Below are positions 42,767 through 50,799 of a stretch of DNA of 64,000 nt, piece after piece (positions within the stretch are counted from its first letter, which is position 1; each line of letters opens with the position of its first letter). A model generated the notes under the pieces. That model made no database searches. It saw only the letters and a list, made by a program, of their open reading frames with translations, and had not been told where the DNA came from. The stretch spans positions 56,360 to 120,359 of the forward strand of contig DAXO01000017.1 of NCBI GenBank assembly GCA_002506425.1, read 5' to 3'. A program made the position numbers and the translations under genes. The DNA is from Methanomassiliicoccaceae archaeon UBA480. GTDB lineage: Archaea; Thermoplasmatota; Thermoplasmata; Methanomassiliicoccales; Methanomethylophilaceae.

Positions 42767-43512
42767 TGGCCCATCCCCTCCAGTTCCCAGTCCTTCAGGA
42801 TGCTGAGGGGGAAGCCCTTCGCTCCAGTCCGCTTATCTTCTGGAGGAGGAGTCATGTAGTCTCCGAAGATGTGCGTCAGCAACTCGTTGTTCTTCTCCGC
42901 GAGGTAGCAGGTCGTATCCTCGAATGCATGGGGCACAGGGGTTCCGAAGCAGCCCGTGCGGAATATCTCGTTCCTGAACTCGGTTGTGTATATCGTCCTT
43001 AGATCGGATCTCTTCTCCGGCAGAGCTTCTGCGGCCCTCTCGAAGAATCTCGGAATCCAGAGCAAGCGGCGATAAAGGGCGACCGAATCCACACGATCCA
43101 AAAGCGTGACGGAGATGTGTATGCCCCAAATCATGATGTTCGAGAGCGACTGCCGAACCCTTCCTTCCGGGTACTTCATCAGAGGGAAGAGATCTATGAA
43201 CGGGGCCGTCTTATCGCGAAGCTCTTTTTCGAAATCGTCTCCGCGATATACAACATGGGGGTGCGTATCGGCCTTTGATTTGTGGTAGTAGTAGCGTTCC
43301 GGATCCAGCTCGCTCCGCAGGACCCTTTCGATCTCTGGAAGATCCTCTTCCCACACCCAGATGTCCATGTCGTCATCCCATGGGATGAATCCGTCGTGTC
43401 TCACGGCCCCGATAGCCGATCCATAGCAGAGGTAGTGTCTTATCCCATGCGCATCCAGGATGTGGGATATGTCCTTGTACATGGAAAGGAGACGGGACTG
43501 GATATCATTCAT
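42763..43512 (-). CDS. LicD family phosphotransferase
   Basis: The 249-residue protein has the LicD/nucleotidyltransferase-fold core YLCYGSAIGAVRHDGFIPWDDDMDIWVWEEDL near residue 27. LicD proteins transfer phosphocholine or similar phospho-alcohols from CDP donors to glycans. A TATA box (TATATATCAA on the minus strand, 43532-43541) lies about 22 bases upstream of the ATG, so licD-rpiA form a short leaderless operon. Confidence 0.85.
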   Translation of the reverse strand: MNDIQSRLLSMYKDISHILDAHGIRHYLCYGSAIGAVRHDGFIPWDDDMDIWVWEEDLPEIERVLRSELDPERYYYHKSKADTHPHVVYRGDDFEKELRDKTAPFIDLFPLMKYPEGRVRQSLSNIMIWGIHISVTLLDRVDSVALYRRLLWIPRFFERAAEALPEKRSDLRTIYTTEFRNEIFRTGCFGTPVPHAFEDTTCYLAEKNNELLTHIFGDYMTPPPEDKRTGAKGFPLSILKDWELEGMGQ

Positions 43513-43630
43513 TGCTGTCGGATGGTCTTTTTGATATATAGCGTCGGGTTGTTATTTTCAGATCATATCGCAGTTTTGTGAAGAATTAGCAGCCAACTTC
43601 CACATCAAATGTCATGTAACATCGAATCGT

Positions 43631-44893
43631 ATGAATGATTACAGGGAACGTTGCATAGAGAAAACGATCAAGAAGAATCTGGATGTATTCGGTGCGATAC
43701 TTCTGGTCGGTCCCAAATGGTGCGGGAAAACAACCACCGCCAAACTGTTCTGCAACAGTTCCATTGAGTTTGCAAATCCCGTCGACTCCAGATACTACAT
43801 CAACATGGCAGACGTCGATATAATGCTCCTGCTGAAGGGCAAGAAACCGCGTCTGTTCGTTGAGTGGCAGATCCTTCCCGAGCTATGGGATGCAATCCGT
43901 TATGATATCGATGCCAATGACTTGCAAGGAGCGTATATTCTTACAGGATCCAATACTGTAGACCGCTCGAAGATACATCATTCCGGAGCAGGACGCATAG
44001 TCACGTTGAAGATGTTGCCCATGAGCCTGTTGGAGTCTGGCGATTCCAGCGGGGTCGTTTCAATAACAGATCTATTTGACAGTCAGACTGAGGTGTATTC
44101 GGAATCGAGTCATTCCATAGAGGATATCGCGAGGCTGATCGTTCGTGGCGGCTGGCCAAAGATGGCAGACGTGTCATATGAGACCTCGAGGACATACATG
44201 AGAGGGTATTGCAGGACGTTATTGGATCATGAGATTTCCTCCGTAGATGGGAGGAGGCGTGATCCTATCCGCATGAATCAGATTCTGAGATCCCTAGCTC
44301 GTAATGAATCTACGGAAGCCAGCAACTCTGTGATATTGAGCGACATCACATCCGGCGGTTATCAGATGCATGCCAATACTCTCGAAGATTATCTCGATGC
44401 TTTGAGGTCGCTATTTTTGATTGACGATCTTCCTGCGTGGTGTCCAAGTCTCCGTTCGAAAACCGTCGTTCGCACATTTCCAGTGAGGCATTTCATAGAT
44501 CCTTCTATTGGAGCGTACTTCATGGGCGCAAAGGCCGAGGACCTCCTAAACGATCCTCAGACTCTGGGTTCCTATTTCGAGTCTATGGTCATAAGAGACC
44601 TTCGCGTATACGCATCGGCAATCGATGGCGATGTTTACCATTATCGTGACAAGAACGGGTTGGAAGCCGATGCGATCATCCATTTGGATGATGGCAGATG
44701 GGCCGCTTTCGAAATCAAACTCGGAAAGAAGGACATAGACGCAGGAGCGGAGAATCTGTTGAAGCTGAAGAACAAGGTCGATTCGAAGACAGAGGGGGAT
44801 CCCTCGTTCCTGGCGGTCATCACATACAACGGCATGGCATATCGTCGCAAAGATGGAGTCTATGTGATACCCGTCGGATGTCTGGGGCCATGA
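43631..44893 (+). CDS. AAA_14/DUF4143 family ATPase
   Basis: The 420-residue protein has an N-terminal P-loop (LLVGPKWCGKTT at residues 24-35), a Walker B-like RLFVEWQ region, and a C-terminal DUF4143 domain containing a nuclease-like patch (LEADAIIHLDDGRWAAFEIKLG). The family is abundant and mobile in gut bacteria and archaea and its biological role is unknown. The gene is monocistronic and visibly richer in A+T than its neighbours (for example around 43631-43700 and 44280-44420), which supports recent acquisition. Confidence 0.85.
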   Translation: MNDYRERCIEKTIKKNLDVFGAILLVGPKWCGKTTTAKLFCNSSIEFANPVDSRYYINMADVDIMLLLKGKKPRLFVEWQILPELWDAIRYDIDANDLQGAYILTGSNTVDRSKIHHSGAGRIVTLKMLPMSLLESGDSSGVVSITDLFDSQTEVYSESSHSIEDIARLIVRGGWPKMADVSYETSRTYMRGYCRTLLDHEISSVDGRRRDPIRMNQILRSLARNESTEASNSVILSDITSGGYQMHANTLEDYLDALRSLFLIDDLPAWCPSLRSKTVVRTFPVRHFIDPSIGAYFMGAKAEDLLNDPQTLGSYFESMVIRDLRVYASAIDGDVYHYRDKNGLEADAIIHLDDGRWAAFEIKLGKKDIDAGAENLLKLKNKVDSKTEGDPSFLAVITYNGMAYRRKDGVYVIPVGCLGP

Positions 44894-44993
44894 TATGTGC
44901 TGTGTCCAGCTCGATCCTCCGCACGACTGAACGAATGCGGGTGATTCGGGCGCATCCTTGCCGGACGTATCGTCCTCTCGGAATCGGGTTAGG

Positions 44994-45004
44994 GTTATAA
45001 CATA
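44994..45004 (+). promoter_or_regulatory. TATA box of the HTH-V4R regulator gene
   Basis: The element GTTATAACATA lies about 28 bases before the ATG at 45029 with no ribosome-binding site, indicating a leaderless transcript. The 130-base gap after the ATPase gene holds nothing else I can identify. Confidence 0.5.
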
Positions 45005-45028
45005 AGAATCGCATCACGCCCTGATACC

Positions 45029-45931
45029 ATGACCGACGGCCCTCTCACTGATTTCGAGTTGTATTACACCAAGAACGGTCTGGTTCAGGTATCCAACGAT
45101 GTCAGACGGCAGATCCTGCACGAACTCGAGGATCGGAATCTGTCCCTGACCGAGCTCTCCAAGATGACCGGCAAGGCGCAATCCACTCTTTCCGTCCATC
45201 TGGACAAGATGGTCGGCGAAGGCCTGATAACGGTCCACGACGACCCCGAGGACAGCAGGAGGAAGGTGTATTCCCTGATCTCGGTGATGCTCGCCTATTC
45301 CAAGCCTCCGTCCGACGAAGCCATGACCATGGCCATGAAGGTTCTGTCCGAGGTTGCAGACGATCCGGTGAAGACCCGTGACGCTCTGGCCCGGTTCATA
45401 TTCCTGGGATTCGACGGAATGGGGCTGTCAGTGGGCCCCATGGCGACGATACTGGGATCCATCCATGCGATGGCGCTCGGAGGATCGCTGACGGCGGACA
45501 CGGTCGAAGGAACCGTCGCCAATGCCCGCGATTACTACAGGAGGATGGGTTTCGGCGAGGCGAGCATATACTCTCTCAAGCCCCTCTCGATAATAATCAA
45601 GGACGATCTGTCTTTCACAGAGGACTCGGCCAAGTCCCTCGGATACTATGCCACGGGATTCTTCTCCAAAATTCTGGAGGATTCCACCGGACGGTCGTAC
45701 ACCGTGGCATCGAGCGAGGTCTTCGGGACTGACTGCAACTACTTCCGGTTCACTTTGGAGCCGGTCAGGAAGCGATCGTCTCGAAGGTTCAAACGTCAGC
45801 AGGGCCCCGTTTCCGAGGGTCTCGCACGAGATGAGCTTCATAGCGATTCCGCCATCGGCCACCCAACCGTCTCCATCGCAGGGTGTAGGGGCGGTGCGGC
45901 CGCCTATCACGAGTCCTCCTACGAACACTGA
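45029..45931 (+). CDS. ArsR/MarR-type HTH regulator with V4R-like sensor domain; 3' end runs into the opposite gene
   Basis: Residues ~20-85 form a winged helix-turn-helix (VRRQILHELEDRNLSLTELSKMTGKAQSTLSVHLDKMVGEGLITV). Residues ~110-245 form a 4-vinyl-reductase-like small-molecule domain ending in SSEVFGTDCNYFRFTLEP. Such regulators occur in methanogens and sense unknown ligands. The domain ends near base 45770. No in-frame stop is present there, and the frame continues antisense to the neighbouring reductase gene up to 45931. The last ~55 residues are doubtful. Confidence 0.8.
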   Translation: MTDGPLTDFELYYTKNGLVQVSNDVRRQILHELEDRNLSLTELSKMTGKAQSTLSVHLDKMVGEGLITVHDDPEDSRRKVYSLISVMLAYSKPPSDEAMTMAMKVLSEVADDPVKTRDALARFIFLGFDGMGLSVGPMATILGSIHAMALGGSLTADTVEGTVANARDYYRRMGFGEASIYSLKPLSIIIKDDLSFTEDSAKSLGYYATGFFSKILEDSTGRSYTVASSEVFGTDCNYFRFTLEPVRKRSSRRFKRQQGPVSEGLARDELHSDSAIGHPTVSIAGCRGGAAAYHESSYEH

Positions 45932-46408
45932 ATACCTGTCAACCAGTCCTTCGGAGAAGAAGGAGGCTATCGTTTCGCCGCCGCCTTCCACCAGCAGGCT
46001 CTCGATGCCGATATCCTCGGCCAGGTAGTCGAGGACCCTTTTCAGGTCTATGCGGTCGGTGCCGGCCCTGATGGTCTCTTCGCAGTCCCATTCGCGGTCG
46101 CATCCCTCCAGCGTGACCATGACTGTGGGGGCGCGCTCGTCCAGAACCTTCGCATCATCCGGCGTCCTTCCATGAGGATCGATGACTATGCGGATCGGAT
46201 TCGTGTCATAATCGAGGTCCTTGAGCGTCAGATGGGGATCGTCTGCGATGACTGTTCCCACGCCCACCAATATGGCGTCGTATTTGCGCCTGAGTCCTTT
46301 GGCGCGGGCTTTGTCCTCCTCGGATGAAATCGTCACCTGCTTCCTGTCGACGCCGGCGATCTTGCCGTCGGCCGACATGGCGCAGTTCACGTGTACGAAC
46401 GGCTTCAT
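45428..46408 (-). CDS. diaminohydroxyphosphoribosylaminopyrimidine-type reductase (RibD C-terminal family), 3' end extended
   Basis: Residues 1 to ~215 match archaeal 2,5-diamino-6-ribosylamino-pyrimidinone 5'-phosphate reductase: HVNCAMSADGKIA, YDAILVGVGTVIADDPHLT, RIVIDPHGR, LLVEGGGETIASFF and GGRTAPTPCDG. It serves riboflavin, FAD and F420 synthesis. The conserved end lies near base 45770, but the frame has no stop there and runs a further ~110 residues antisense to the regulator gene. The ATG overlaps the rtcA stop as ATGA. Confidence 0.85.
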   Translation of the reverse strand: MKPFVHVNCAMSADGKIAGVDRKQVTISSEEDKARAKGLRRKYDAILVGVGTVIADDPHLTLKDLDYDTNPIRIVIDPHGRTPDDAKVLDERAPTVMVTLEGCDREWDCEETIRAGTDRIDLKRVLDYLAEDIGIESLLVEGGGETIASFFSEGLVDRYSVFVGGLVIGGRTAPTPCDGDGWVADGGIAMKLISCETLGNGALLTFEPSRRSLPDRLQSEPEVVAVSPEDLARCHGVRPSGGILQNFGEESRGIVSEGLGRVLCERQIVLDYYREGLERVYARLAETHPPVVIAGIGDGSFDRVRRQRSSERHRMDGSQYRRHGAH

Positions 46409-47442
46409 ATCGGAACCCCCGGAGTCACCGTGAAGCGATAGAGGTCGTTGATCCTTTCCACTCCGAACTTGACATCAAGGAACGACTCGAGCGTATCCAT
46501 CTGGCTCAGCAGATGTCTGCTGATGCGGGATACGTAGAACGAGCTCTCTCCCTGGGCCATTGCCATGTATGGCAGCAGCTGGTCGGCAGTATGGACGTCG
46601 ACGGTGGATCCGCTGCGCATCTCGTTCAGAAGATCCTTGGCGGCATCCTTGCCGCTCCTTTCGGGAGACATCCCTCTGGCAGACAGCGCGTTGCTTCCGA
46701 GCATGCCGTTCTCGTATTCGGCGACGAGCACGATCCCGGCGCCGCGGGAGTCCCCGTCCGTGTATTGGATGTCCACATCCACATCGGCGATGGGGGCGAA
46801 GGCCTGCTTGCAGCTCTTGACCATCGCTTCGGGGATCCAGTCCGCCAGGCGCTGGCAGAAGCATACTCCGTGTATCCTCCTGAGTTCTCCCAGCGAATCC
46901 AGCTTCAGAGGTCTGATGTCGCCAATCGGATCCAGGGTCGCGATGACCCTTCCTCCTCCCTGGGGATAGAATCCGCGGTCGATTATCTTGGCGTCGGCGA
47001 TGATGCCCATCCTGCTCATCATGGGGAACAGCAGAGTGGAGTACGAGTCTATGGGGGGAGCCCACATGACGTTGGTTCCGCCGCAGATGTCTACTCTGAG
47101 CCGACGGGTATGCCTCCTGGCTGCGAGAAGCATGGCCTGCAGGACCAGGCTGATACTTCCTGCGGAGCTTATGTTGACGTCTATATCGCAGACCTGATCC
47201 TTTCCGGGGTAGAACAGCAGGTCACCCGATCCGACGGTGCATCCCTCGATGGTGGATCCCGCCATCTGTGCCACGGCCTTGACTGCAGCCACATGCTGCT
47301 TGGACAGTCCGTTGGTGGGTCTGTTCTCCCTGATGCGGGTGAGATGGACGGGGATTCCTGTGACGGTGGACATGGCCACGGAGGTACGGACCATCTGCCC
47401 TCCGCCCTCTCCGCGAGAGCCGTCTATCTCGATCATTTCCAT
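46405..47442 (-). CDS. rtcA: RNA 3'-terminal phosphate cyclase RtcA
   Basis: The 345-residue protein has the RtcA start EIDGSRGEGGGQMVRTSVAMS, the RPTNGLSKQHVAAVKA segment and the catalytic histidine in VDVHTADQLLPYMAMA. It converts RNA 3'-phosphates to 2',3'-cyclic phosphates using ATP. A TATA-like CTAATTAACG lies about 25 bases upstream of the ATG at 47442. The gene is cotranscribed with the diaminopyrimidine reductase. Confidence 0.93.
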   Translation of the reverse strand: MEMIEIDGSRGEGGGQMVRTSVAMSTVTGIPVHLTRIRENRPTNGLSKQHVAAVKAVAQMAGSTIEGCTVGSGDLLFYPGKDQVCDIDVNISSAGSISLVLQAMLLAARRHTRRLRVDICGGTNVMWAPPIDSYSTLLFPMMSRMGIIADAKIIDRGFYPQGGGRVIATLDPIGDIRPLKLDSLGELRRIHGVCFCQRLADWIPEAMVKSCKQAFAPIADVDVDIQYTDGDSRGAGIVLVAEYENGMLGSNALSARGMSPERSGKDAAKDLLNEMRSGSTVDVHTADQLLPYMAMAQGESSFYVSRISRHLLSQMDTLESFLDVKFGVERINDLYRFTVTPGVPI

Positions 47443-47514
47443 GAATGGGCCCCATGAGGACTACGTTAATTAGAATTTCTGAAGTCCTCTCGACGATGGC
47501 CAAAGGTACGGTAA

Positions 47515-47589
47515 TGGTGCGATTGCCGGGAATCGAACCCGGGTCAGAGGCTTGGGAAGCCCCCGTCCTAACCGCTAGACTACAATCGC
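47515..47589 (-). tRNA. tRNA-Gly (anticodon CCC)
   Basis: On the minus strand a full cloverleaf can be drawn: acceptor GCGATTG paired with CAATCGC, anticodon loop TTCCCAA giving CCC, T-arm CCGGG-TTCGATT-CCCGG, and an encoded CCA end. A TATA box GATTATATAG lies about 30 bases upstream (47617-47626). Confidence 0.93.
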
Positions 47590-47722
47590 TCAGGCGCCCC
47601 ATCATCTTCATTCTATATAATCTGGAGCGTTAGGGAGATTGCAGGCAAGCAGGAGCTTCAAACACTTGAGATCCGGTCTCTATATTCATTATTATATACG
47701 GGCTCCTTGTTTGAGGGATAGC

Positions 47723-47798
47723 GGGCTCGTGGTCTAGTGGTTATGACGTCGCCCTTACAAGGCGAAGGTCGCCGGTTCAATCCCGGCCGGGCCCACCA
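47723..47798 (+). tRNA. tRNA-Val (anticodon TAC)
   Basis: The acceptor stem GGGCTCG pairs with CGGGCCC, the anticodon stem TCGCC/GGCGA encloses loop CTTACAA with anticodon TAC, and a CCA end is encoded. A TATATACGGG-type TATA box lies about 30 bases upstream. Confidence 0.93.
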
Positions 47799-47875
47799 AT
47801 CATACCCATACGGTGAAGAATCGTATGAAGTTCTCATGAATCATTATATACAGCGATGGTTTGACCCGTGATATC

Positions 47876-47951
47876 GGACTCGTGGTCTAGTGGTTATGAC
47901 GTCGCCTTCACACGGCGGAGGTCGCCGGTTCGAATCCGGCCGGGTCCACCA
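47876..47951 (+). tRNA. tRNA-Val (anticodon CAC)
   Basis: The acceptor GGACTCG pairs with CGGGTCC, the anticodon loop TTCACAC gives CAC, and CCA is encoded. It is nearly identical to the upstream tRNA-Val (TAC) over the D-arm and T-arm, indicating a tandem duplication. Its own TATA box, CATTATATACAG, lies about 28 bases upstream. Confidence 0.93.
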
Positions 47952-48042
47952 TGCATTCTTCGTGTGATCTCCGCAATTGCGGATTCACCGTCAACGCTGT
48001 CCTGTCACAATCAATTAATCCCTGCTGGCCGTTCATGGTTCG

Positions 48043-49443
48043 ATGGCAGATATTCAAGACGCGGTCCTTCCGGAGACTCAGACCACCGAGGAGGGCAGGA
48101 TGTTCGAGAAGGAGTTCGATACGATCCTCGGAGGAGAGAAGAAGGACTATCCCTGCTACATAGGCGGGTTCAAGATAGGCTCCGGAAATCTCTTCTATCT
48201 CGAAAGTCCAATCGACGAGTCAATCCGCTACGGCTCGTTCCAGGAGCCTGAGGAAGGGACGATGAAGGCCGCGGTCGATGCCGCAGAGAGGGCTGCCGGC
48301 CCATGGTCCCGCATGCCTGTCACCGAGCGCGCGGAGCTATTCAGGCCGTATCTGAACGGTCTCAAGGCGCGCAGGATGCATTATGCGGCGTTGGTCTCCG
48401 TATCGTCGGGAATGGTTCGCGAGGATGCCCTCGTCGAGGTCGATTCGCTTATCGAGGCCGTAGAGTCCGTGATGAGTCAGGCTTCGTCTTTCAAAGGCCG
48501 CACCGGAGGAGTATGGGCGATCATCTCCGAGCACAGCTCCCCGTTGGCATCGCCTGTAGCCTATGCGATAGGCGCTATGATCGCAGGGAACGCCGTCGTG
48601 ATGAATCCGTCAAACAGGTGCCCTCTGCCGGTGTTCGATTTCTATTCCGTCACCGAGAGAAGCGGGCTTCCGGGAGGCGTGCTGAATCTCGTAGTGGATA
48701 GGAATGAGGACGAGTCGACGCAGGAGCTGGCCAATGACATGAGGCTCCGCGGCGTGGTCGCATCCGGATCCGGAGACAGGATGGAGGATATGATGTTCCT
48801 CCAGGTCGACGACGAGCTCAGGTTCATAAACAATCTGAAGGGGATGAGCCCCATGCTGGTCTACAGGCCGGGCGATGTTAAGGCTGCTGCCAGGAACATA
48901 ATAGCCTCGGCATTCGCCTTCAGCGGCCAGCGGATACACTCGAGCTCCAAGGTCATCGTCACCATGGATGAGCAGCAGAGGCTGGTGGACGCACTCGCCG
49001 AGATCATGAAGGATCTTGTCGTCGGAGATCCAATCTACGATAGGACGTTCACGGGCCCTGTGATCAGCAAGGAGGAGGCGGAGAGGTTCAGGGAGCTCGT
49101 CTACGCCAATGCTCCGTTCGTGATATCCAAGGCTCCGAGATGTCTCGATTCTGATCAGTCCAACTACGTGTCTCCCGTGATAATATCCGGTCTGGATGAC
49201 GAGAATGAGCTCGGATACATGGATTCGGGACTGCCTATTCTGGATATCAAGGTCGTATCATCCATGGATGAGGCGTTCGAGGAGCTCTCGAACACGGAGT
49301 GCGGTATGTCTGCAGGCATATTCTCCAAGGATGCGAAGGTCATCTCCAGATTCAAGGAGGAGGCGGAGGCCCCTATGCTGTTCGTGAACGAGAGCAGCAG
49401 GAGACTGAGTCCTGTGGTGGGGCTCGATCTCAAGGCATTTTGA
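48043..49443 (+). CDS. aldehyde dehydrogenase-like protein lacking the catalytic cysteine
   Basis: The 466-residue protein aligns by eye over the whole aldehyde dehydrogenase fold, most like pyrroline-5-carboxylate dehydrogenases: the Rossmann part, VVMNPSNRCPLP, GLPGGVLNLVV, RGVVASGSGDRM, the segment AFAFSGQR, then TFTGPVISKEEAERF and a C-terminal LDLKAF. At the active-site position (normally GQxC) it reads GQRIHSS with Ile298, and the usual LELGGK glutamate segment reads NNLKGM. It should therefore not work as a dehydrogenase. A TATA box CAATTAATCC lies about 25 bases before the ATG. Confidence 0.85.
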   Translation: MADIQDAVLPETQTTEEGRMFEKEFDTILGGEKKDYPCYIGGFKIGSGNLFYLESPIDESIRYGSFQEPEEGTMKAAVDAAERAAGPWSRMPVTERAELFRPYLNGLKARRMHYAALVSVSSGMVREDALVEVDSLIEAVESVMSQASSFKGRTGGVWAIISEHSSPLASPVAYAIGAMIAGNAVVMNPSNRCPLPVFDFYSVTERSGLPGGVLNLVVDRNEDESTQELANDMRLRGVVASGSGDRMEDMMFLQVDDELRFINNLKGMSPMLVYRPGDVKAAARNIIASAFAFSGQRIHSSSKVIVTMDEQQRLVDALAEIMKDLVVGDPIYDRTFTGPVISKEEAERFRELVYANAPFVISKAPRCLDSDQSNYVSPVIISGLDDENELGYMDSGLPILDIKVVSSMDEAFEELSNTECGMSAGIFSKDAKVISRFKEEAEAPMLFVNESSRRLSPVVGLDLKAF

Positions 49444-50029
49444 CATCGCTCATGACGCGGACGTTCCTCGCGACGCCTTTGAGACGCTTCGCGAGGGCGT
49501 TCAACTCCTTTTTTTTGAATGCGGGAGCGGGCTCGCGGGGTACCAGGAGGATGAATTCATCGTGTCCCTGCGTACGTTCGGCTATCTGCTCCACCTCATC
49601 GCCGGTCAGTTTCTTTGGATTCAGGACAGGGCATACGCAGAACGGGATCTCCATCGAGCGCATGGCATCGAGGCTCCTCATCTGTTCGGCACCGGGTATT
49701 CCTTCGAATCTGAATGCGACACGGTCGATGTATCCGGCTCCGACGAGATCGTCGAGACATGCTGTTTCGAATCCCGATGTAACCATGATGGTTGGGATGC
49801 TCGGGGTTCTGAGATCCTTCAGGAAATGATGTATGCCCTCTATGCACTCCGGATCGCCATCCTCCCTTATCAGGAGCACGGCGTCGATGGAGTCTTTGTC
49901 TCCGCGTATCGTGTTGGCGATCTCCGCGATGTTCTCGCCGATCCCCTCTTTTCCGGAAATGCGCACTACTGACAGGTATCTGCCAGGCCATGAAGTCGTA
50001 TCAATGCGTGAAAAACCGGTTATGTACAC
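49430..50029 (-). CDS. NrdG/PflA-like radical-SAM-fold protein lacking the iron-sulphur cysteines
   Basis: The 199-residue protein begins MYITGFSRIDTTSWPGRYLSVVRISG, resembling the start of ribonucleotide-reductase-activating-enzyme-like radical SAM proteins (MxIxGFxxxTxxDYPGxxxxxVFxxGC). It also has the later strand pattern MVTSGFETACLDDLVGAGYIDRVAFRFEGIP. The C-x3-C-x2-C motif that should follow residue ~27 is absent. It may be a non-catalytic, possibly SAM- or protein-binding derivative. It overlaps the pabC end by 10 bases and so belongs to that operon. The assignment rests on pattern resemblance only. Confidence 0.6.
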   Translation of the reverse strand: MYITGFSRIDTTSWPGRYLSVVRISGKEGIGENIAEIANTIRGDKDSIDAVLLIREDGDPECIEGIHHFLKDLRTPSIPTIMVTSGFETACLDDLVGAGYIDRVAFRFEGIPGAEQMRSLDAMRSMEIPFCVCPVLNPKKLTGDEVEQIAERTQGHDEFILLVPREPAPAFKKKELNALAKRLKGVARNVRVMSDVKMP

Positions 50030-50799
50030 TGAGTTGGAGGATACATTTTACAGTTAATAGGATTGCGCATCCATCGGTGCTGCCTGCCGGTCGCGGCCTC
50101 CATGCACTCGTTACGGATGGATTCGTACGCCTTTCTGCTTTCGAAAGAGATTCCGTCGATAGATGACACCGGCATGATCCCCATGACCGAGTTGGTGATG
50201 AAGCACCCGTCGAATGTCATCAGGTCTTCGGGCATGATGCATCTCTCGGTCACATCGTAGCGATCGCATAGGAATCCGCGGACGATACCAGGAAGCATGC
50301 CGCATGAGACGGGCGGCGTGACTATCGAACCCTCCGATGAGAAGAATATGTTCGACGATGAGCACTCGCAGATCTCTCCGCGGGTGTTGAGGAACAGCGT
50401 CTCGTCATAGCCGTCGCGGCGTGCTCTGCGTCTCTCCATGATGTTCTCGCCGTGCATGAGCGTCTTCATGAACGTGAACGGCGAGGTCTCGTTCCTGCGA
50501 ATGCAGGATGTCCTCAGACGGAATCCGCGCGCATAGTCCGCGGCGGTGTATGGCACGGGTCTGTCGTTTACTACGACGTTCTTCTCGGAGACCTCGATCT
50601 TGAGGATTCTTCCGTCCAGGTGTCCGTCCATGGTGATGCCGTCTAAGTACGATGCATCGACCCTCTTGTCGATGGTGAGATCTTCCAGTGCCGAATTCAA
50701 CCTCTCCAGATGCTCCATGAGCATCAGACACCTTCCATCCGCCACCCTCATCGTTTCGAATGCGCCGATTCCGAAAGAGAATCCCTCATCATGCTCCAT
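50020..50799 (-). CDS. pabC: aminodeoxychorismate lyase / class IV aminotransferase (PabC-like)
   Basis: The 259-residue protein has the fold-type IV pattern: FGIGAFETMRV at the start, the PLP lysine region SPFTFMKTLMHGENIMERRRARRDGYDETLFLN, ECSSSNIFF and TPPVSCGMLPGIVR. Placed after pabA and pabB, it most likely releases pyruvate from aminodeoxychorismate to give p-aminobenzoate; a branched-chain aminotransferase is the alternative. The ATG at 50799 was chosen because it overlaps the pabB end by 11 bases and gives the usual start. It ends in TAA. Confidence 0.8.
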   Translation of the reverse strand: MEHDEGFSFGIGAFETMRVADGRCLMLMEHLERLNSALEDLTIDKRVDASYLDGITMDGHLDGRILKIEVSEKNVVVNDRPVPYTAADYARGFRLRTSCIRRNETSPFTFMKTLMHGENIMERRRARRDGYDETLFLNTRGEICECSSSNIFFSSEGSIVTPPVSCGMLPGIVRGFLCDRYDVTERCIMPEDLMTFDGCFITNSVMGIMPVSSIDGISFESRKAYESIRNECMEAATGRQHRWMRNPINCKMYPPTQCT

